A stretch of 7,244 nt of DNA from Pseudomonadota bacterium. Lineage in GTDB: Bacteria; Pseudomonadota; Alphaproteobacteria; Micropepsales; Micropepsaceae. Under the pieces are notes generated by a model that was given only the letters and a program-made list of their open reading frames with translations, was not told where the DNA came from and did not search any database. The stretch's first letter is position 1. Every line of letters starts with the position of its first letter. The stretch covers positions 1 to 7,244 of the forward strand of contig JANYBR010000462.1 in NCBI GenBank assembly GCA_025360685.1, written 5' to 3'. A program made the translations under genes and the position numbers. This document shows positions 5,051-7,244 of this stretch, one piece after another.

Positions 5051-5072
5051 ATTGCCGCCGGCGTGTCGGCAG

Positions 5073-5255
5073 CTATTTGCCCTTGACGGTGATATGGATG
5101 GCCGAGGGAACAGACGCGCCGCCGCCGCTCTTGAAATTGTCCCACATGAAAAACGCCACCACGGCGACCACGAGCATGACCGCGCCAAGGATAAAGGCCA
5201 TGACCACTTTGCCGCCGCCGCCACTACCGCCTGTATTGATGATTTCAACTGCCAT
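5073..5255 (-). CDS. Small single-pass membrane protein, 60 aa
   Basis: This 60-aa protein begins MAVEIINTGGSGGGG, with a glycine-rich cytoplasmic linker. One membrane helix follows at about 17-37 (VVMAFILGAVMLVVAVVAFFM), then WDNFKSGGG and a short tail with a predicted strand (SAIHITVK). GGAG lies 7-8 nt before the ATG at 5253-5255, which selects this start over longer in-frame readings up to 5510. I recall similar VEVINTGG...MWDN proteins of this size in Alphaproteobacteria, without a known function. It is probably monocistronic, given the terminator downstream and the 350-bp gene-free region upstream. Confidence 0.72.
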   Translation of the reverse strand: MAVEIINTGGSGGGGKVVMAFILGAVMLVVAVVAFFMWDNFKSGGGASVPSAIHITVKGK

Positions 5256-5603
5256 GATTGCGCTCCGATTGCGGTGCCTTGCATTTGGAACGAACGGCGC
5301 CTCTCGAAGTTCCATTCGGTTCCGCGAATGCGTGCCCGCGCCCCCGGAGCTGGATTGATCTGTTGTTCCAAACAGGGACTCGACCCAGACTGGAATTGTG
5401 TCGCTGTTTGACCAAATTCCCAATTGCTCCCGTCGCACGCGCAAGATTATGGTGGAAGGAAGCGCGCCGCCGCGCGTTTGCTGCCGCCAGCATGTTGGCG
5501 AGGCTCTCATTGGCTGGAGTGCCCCATCTCAAGACGGCGATTTCCCCGCAACTTTAGCCAATCCCTTCATCGATCGTTTCCCAGTGCCGCCTATGCTTGA
5601 GGC
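5256..5603. other. Gene-free stretch of about 350 bp
   Basis: Several open frames cross this stretch on both strands, but none has a ribosome site, domain or protein-like composition that I can support. Two weak inverted pairs occur (tggaac/gttcca near 5286-5315; ggaatt at 5392-5397 with aattcc at 5415-5420). It should hold the promoters of the 60-aa gene (minus) and the 74-aa gene (plus), but I find no convincing -35/-10 pair. For the latter, TATGCT at 5592-5597 sits 6 nt before the ATG. Confidence 0.5.
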
Positions 5604-5828
5604 ATGAACAACGCTCCGACTTTGAACAATGCGCCCAACTGGCAGAAGCTGGCTCAGATCAGTCTCATCATTCTGGGGCTCACCTTCGTCACGCTTCTGG
5701 CGTGGACTGCAACGAACAAGCACGAGCGCGCCCGGGCCCTGGCCGTGAACATCGTGCTGGCCGTCGCATCCGTGCAGGCGCTGACCGAGGCGAAAAAGCC
5801 CAACGCGTTCCTGCGCACGCCGCAGTGA
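5604..5828 (+). CDS. Hypothetical small membrane protein, 74 aa
   Basis: I do not recognise this protein. It has a polar Asn-rich start (MNNAPTLNNAPNWQ) containing a repeated NNAP. One clear membrane helix follows at about 17-36 (AQISLIILGLTFVTLLAWTA), then a basic stretch (NKHERARA) and a second, weaker hydrophobic segment at 46-60 (LAVNIVLAVASVQAL). The tail is basic. The positive residues after helix 1 suggest the N-terminus faces outward. There is no proper Shine-Dalgarno sequence: GAGG is only 1 nt from the ATG, and a TATGCT box lies 6 nt upstream, so this may be a leaderless message, like the GNAT gene. A strong hairpin without a T tract follows 28 nt after the stop. It is likely real on grounds of composition and the hydrophobic helix. 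Confidence 0.58.
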   Translation: MNNAPTLNNAPNWQKLAQISLIILGLTFVTLLAWTATNKHERARALAVNIVLAVASVQALTEAKKPNAFLRTPQ

Positions 5829-5856
5829 GAGCCGTTCGACGATAGCGATGGGAATC

Positions 5857-5879
5857 GCCGGACGCAGCGACCGTCCGGC
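5857..5879. other. Hairpin downstream of the 74-aa gene
   Basis: gccggacg (5857-5864) and cgtccggc (5872-5879) form a perfect 8-bp stem with a 7-nt loop. No T tract follows, so it may be an RNA-stabilising or Rho-related 3' structure rather than a standard terminator. A weaker hairpin, cccct/agggg, follows at 5908-5924. Confidence 0.45.
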
Positions 5880-5977
5880 TGAATCACGATTGACCCCGGC
5901 GGGCAACCCCCTCAGATGCAGGGGCGCATTGTCTTACATTGTATGTTGTCCTGAGCCCAAATCTCGGGCAGATCGCA

Positions 5978-6427
5978 ATGCCAAGCCGTCAATCGGTTCT
6001 GAATAAGGCAGCGCAGCTAGACTACAAGCTTGTCTTCGAGCACACGCCAGGCATGTGCCTGATCCTGGACACGGCGTTCAACATCTTGGCGCAGAACCAG
6101 GAACATGCCAGAGCGACGTTGTCCACCGGCAGGGATGTCATCGGGCGCGGTCTGTTCGAGGTCTTCCCCGACAATCCGGACGATTCGAGTGCCAGCGGCG
6201 TTTCCTCGATGCGCAGGTCGCTGCTCAAAGTTCTCAAGACGCGCATGAGCGATGTTATGCCGATCGTGCGCTATGCCGTGCAACCGGAATTGGGCAGATT
6301 TCAAACGCGCTATTGGGCCATCACCAACACACCAATCCTGGGGCCGGACGGTTTCGTGCGCTGGATCATAAACCGCGCGCAGGATGTCAGCGAACTGGTC
6401 GAACGCGGCGGCAGGAAGCCGGGCTAG
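5978..6427 (+). CDS. Stand-alone PAS-domain protein
   Basis: The 149-aa protein is essentially one PAS domain, of the kind that senses small ligands or redox state and passes a signal to a partner. LDYKLVFEHTPGMCLILDTAF (15-35) is the entry helix and first strand. NQEHARATL (40-48) matches the NdAYxxAT helix, GRGLFEVFPDNPDD (56-69) is a diagnostic loop of PAS domains attached to sensor kinases, and RYWAITNTPILGPDGFVRWIINRAQDVSEL (111-140) gives the last strands and exit. No kinase, cyclase, EAL or DNA-binding domain follows; the protein ends 10 residues later. It must act through a partner, or it is the cut-off N-terminus of a former kinase. The ATG at 5978 is preferred over a TTG at 5939, which only adds 13 non-PAS residues; neither has a good ribosome site. 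It converges on djlA, 15 nt away. Confidence 0.78.
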   Translation: MPSRQSVLNKAAQLDYKLVFEHTPGMCLILDTAFNILAQNQEHARATLSTGRDVIGRGLFEVFPDNPDDSSASGVSSMRRSLLKVLKTRMSDVMPIVRYAVQPELGRFQTRYWAITNTPILGPDGFVRWIINRAQDVSELVERGGRKPG

Positions 6428-6442
6428 CGGCAGGTCGATACA

Positions 6443-7174
6443 CTAGCCTTTCCACCCTCGTTCCTTTTCGATCCTGTCATACGCCGCGTTGATGACCGCG
6501 AGCTTGTCCGTGGCGAGGCGGACGAATTCCTCCGGCACGCCGCGCGCCATCAGCTTGTCGGGATGGTTCTCGCGCACCAGCATGCGATAGGTCGCCTTGA
6601 CCTCGTCATCGCCGGCATCGAACGCCACGCCCAGGATCACATAGGGATCGCCCTGGTCCGGCCCGATATGGGCGGCGCGGATGCGGCGATATTCGTTGGT
6701 CGTGAATCCGAAAATGTCGGCGACGCGCTCGAGAAACGCGGACTCGCCGGGATGAAACACGCCGTCGGCTTTGGCGATTTCGAACAGGCCGTCGAGAATG
6801 TCTTCGAGCAGCGCGGGATTGCCGACCAGCATCTTGGCGATCTGCGTGGCGTAAGCCTCGAAGCCGGCCGTGTCCTGCTGCGCCAGGCGGAAGATGCGGT
6901 CGACGCTTGTTTGTTCGTTCGGCGCGACGCGGAAGAGGCGATGGAAGGTCTCGATCTCGTCTTCCGTCACCGTGCCGTCGGCCTTGGCCATCTTGGCGGC
7001 GAGCGCGATCATCGCGATGGTGAAGACGATGCCCGGCGCCTCGCCGGGCTCGAGCGAAGGCATCTCGCGGTCGATCAGGAAATGGCCCGCCAGCGCGCCG
7101 ATCAGCGCGCCGACCGGCCCGCCGCCCAGCATGAATCCGGCCGCAGCGCCGCCTAGCTTTCCCAAGATGGACAT
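6443..7174 (-). CDS. djlA: DjlA-type membrane co-chaperone: TerB-like domain plus C-terminal J domain
   Basis: The 243-aa protein is a membrane-anchored J-domain protein that would stimulate DnaK ATPase. Residues 8-33 are a glycine-rich hydrophobic segment (GGAAAGFMLGGGPVGALIGALAG) like the dimerising membrane anchor of E. coli DjlA. Residues about 48-165 form a TerB-like helical domain with two matching acidic motifs, KADGTVTEDEIE (64-75) and KADGVFHPGESAFLE (135-149). The J domain is at about 176-240 with the essential HPD at 204-206 (RENHPDKL), so DnaK coupling should be intact. The start ATG has a poor ribosome site on the minus strand, but no alternative start keeps the anchor. In many alphaproteobacteria the next gene on this strand is an AmpD-like amidase; here that amidase is about 4 kb further on. 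No T-rich terminator is visible, only a weak 6-bp inverted repeat spanning both stop codons at 6422-6448. Confidence 0.9.
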   Translation of the reverse strand: MSILGKLGGAAAGFMLGGGPVGALIGALAGHFLIDREMPSLEPGEAPGIVFTIAMIALAAKMAKADGTVTEDEIETFHRLFRVAPNEQTSVDRIFRLAQQDTAGFEAYATQIAKMLVGNPALLEDILDGLFEIAKADGVFHPGESAFLERVADIFGFTTNEYRRIRAAHIGPDQGDPYVILGVAFDAGDDEVKATYRMLVRENHPDKLMARGVPEEFVRLATDKLAVINAAYDRIEKERGWKG

Positions 7175-7225
7175 GGAGGAAACGTCTAAGCCAAACTCGG
7201 CAAAATTGCGATGCGTCGATATACC

Positions 7226-7244
7226 AACCCTCCCCTTGAGGGAG
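7226..7244. repeat. Edge of a probable dispersed CCCTCCCC...GAGGGAG repeat
   Basis: The last bases contain CTCCC-cttga-GGGAG, a short inverted repeat with the C-run/G-run style of intergenic palindromic elements in related genomes and of the one inside the amidase gene. The window ends within it, so extent and identity cannot be judged. Confidence 0.3.

Noticed and set aside
4932..5411. A 159-codon plus-strand frame across the two small minus-strand genes
   Set aside because: No ribosome site or recognisable motif, and it crosses the terminator and the better-supported 60-aa gene.
5245..5532. Minus-strand frame beginning MRWGTPANESLANMLAAANARR
   Set aside because: Its opening looks protein-like, but there is no Shine-Dalgarno, the rest is low-quality, and it overlaps the start of the 60-aa gene.
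6422..6448. Bidirectional terminator from ggctag/ctagcc over both stop codons
   Set aside because: Only a 6-bp stem with a 15-nt loop and no adequate T tract on either side; the symmetry comes partly from the two stop codons.
6563..7156. A 197-codon plus-strand frame opposite djlA
   Set aside because: Complement of a J-domain gene with an intact HPD motif; no features of its own.

Overview
The window is GC-rich chromosomal DNA that looks alphaproteobacterial. The reasons are family-level and from memory: a DjlA-type TerB/J-domain protein, an AmpD-type amidase and the start of an RNase P RNA gene lie on one strand in that order, an arrangement I associate with the stretch upstream of mraZ and the division/cell-wall (dcw) cluster in Alphaproteobacteria. 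A broken small gene of the 'KRPADVIGNAV' type and dispersed palindromic repeats point the same way. I cannot name the genus.

Layout. At the left edge (1-129, minus) is the 5' end of rnpB, cut by the window. Its promoter overlaps the -10 element and start of a divergent GNAT acetyltransferase gene (150-620, plus), which has no room for a ribosome binding site and may be leaderless. An aspartate/glutamate racemase-family gene follows convergently (664-1359, minus). A 141-bp inverted-repeat element with a 26-bp perfect palindrome occupies most of 1449-1589. Next comes a compact minus-strand operon read from 4032 down to 1620: a charged two-helix membrane protein, a ribbon-helix-helix protein, a siderophore-interacting flavoprotein (ferric reductase family) and the amidase. 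Spacings are 16 nt, a 1-nt overlap and 7 nt. The operon starts from a promoter embedded in two 23-bp direct repeats (four TCATCA half-sites). The amidase gene carries an in-frame palindromic repeat between its catalytic and peptidoglycan-binding domains.

The stretch 4190-5830 is accessory in character: a small plus-strand gene, a truncated 'KRPADVIGNAV' gene running in frame into the C-terminal remnant of an IS1-like transposase, two small minus-strand genes (68 aa, and a 60-aa single-pass membrane protein with a likely terminator), a 350-bp gene-free stretch and a 74-aa membrane protein gene. A stand-alone PAS-domain gene (5978-6427, plus) then converges on djlA (6443-7174, minus).

How they fit together: the iron-reductase operon and the small-gene region lie between djlA and the amidase/rnpB. 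The simplest reading is that a conserved djlA-amidase-rnpB block was opened by roughly 4 kb of inserted or rearranged material, leaving the amidase at the tail of an iron-related operon. I see no defence system, CRISPR array, tRNA or complete mobile element. The most interesting signals are the repeat inside the amidase gene and the repeat-framed operon promoter.
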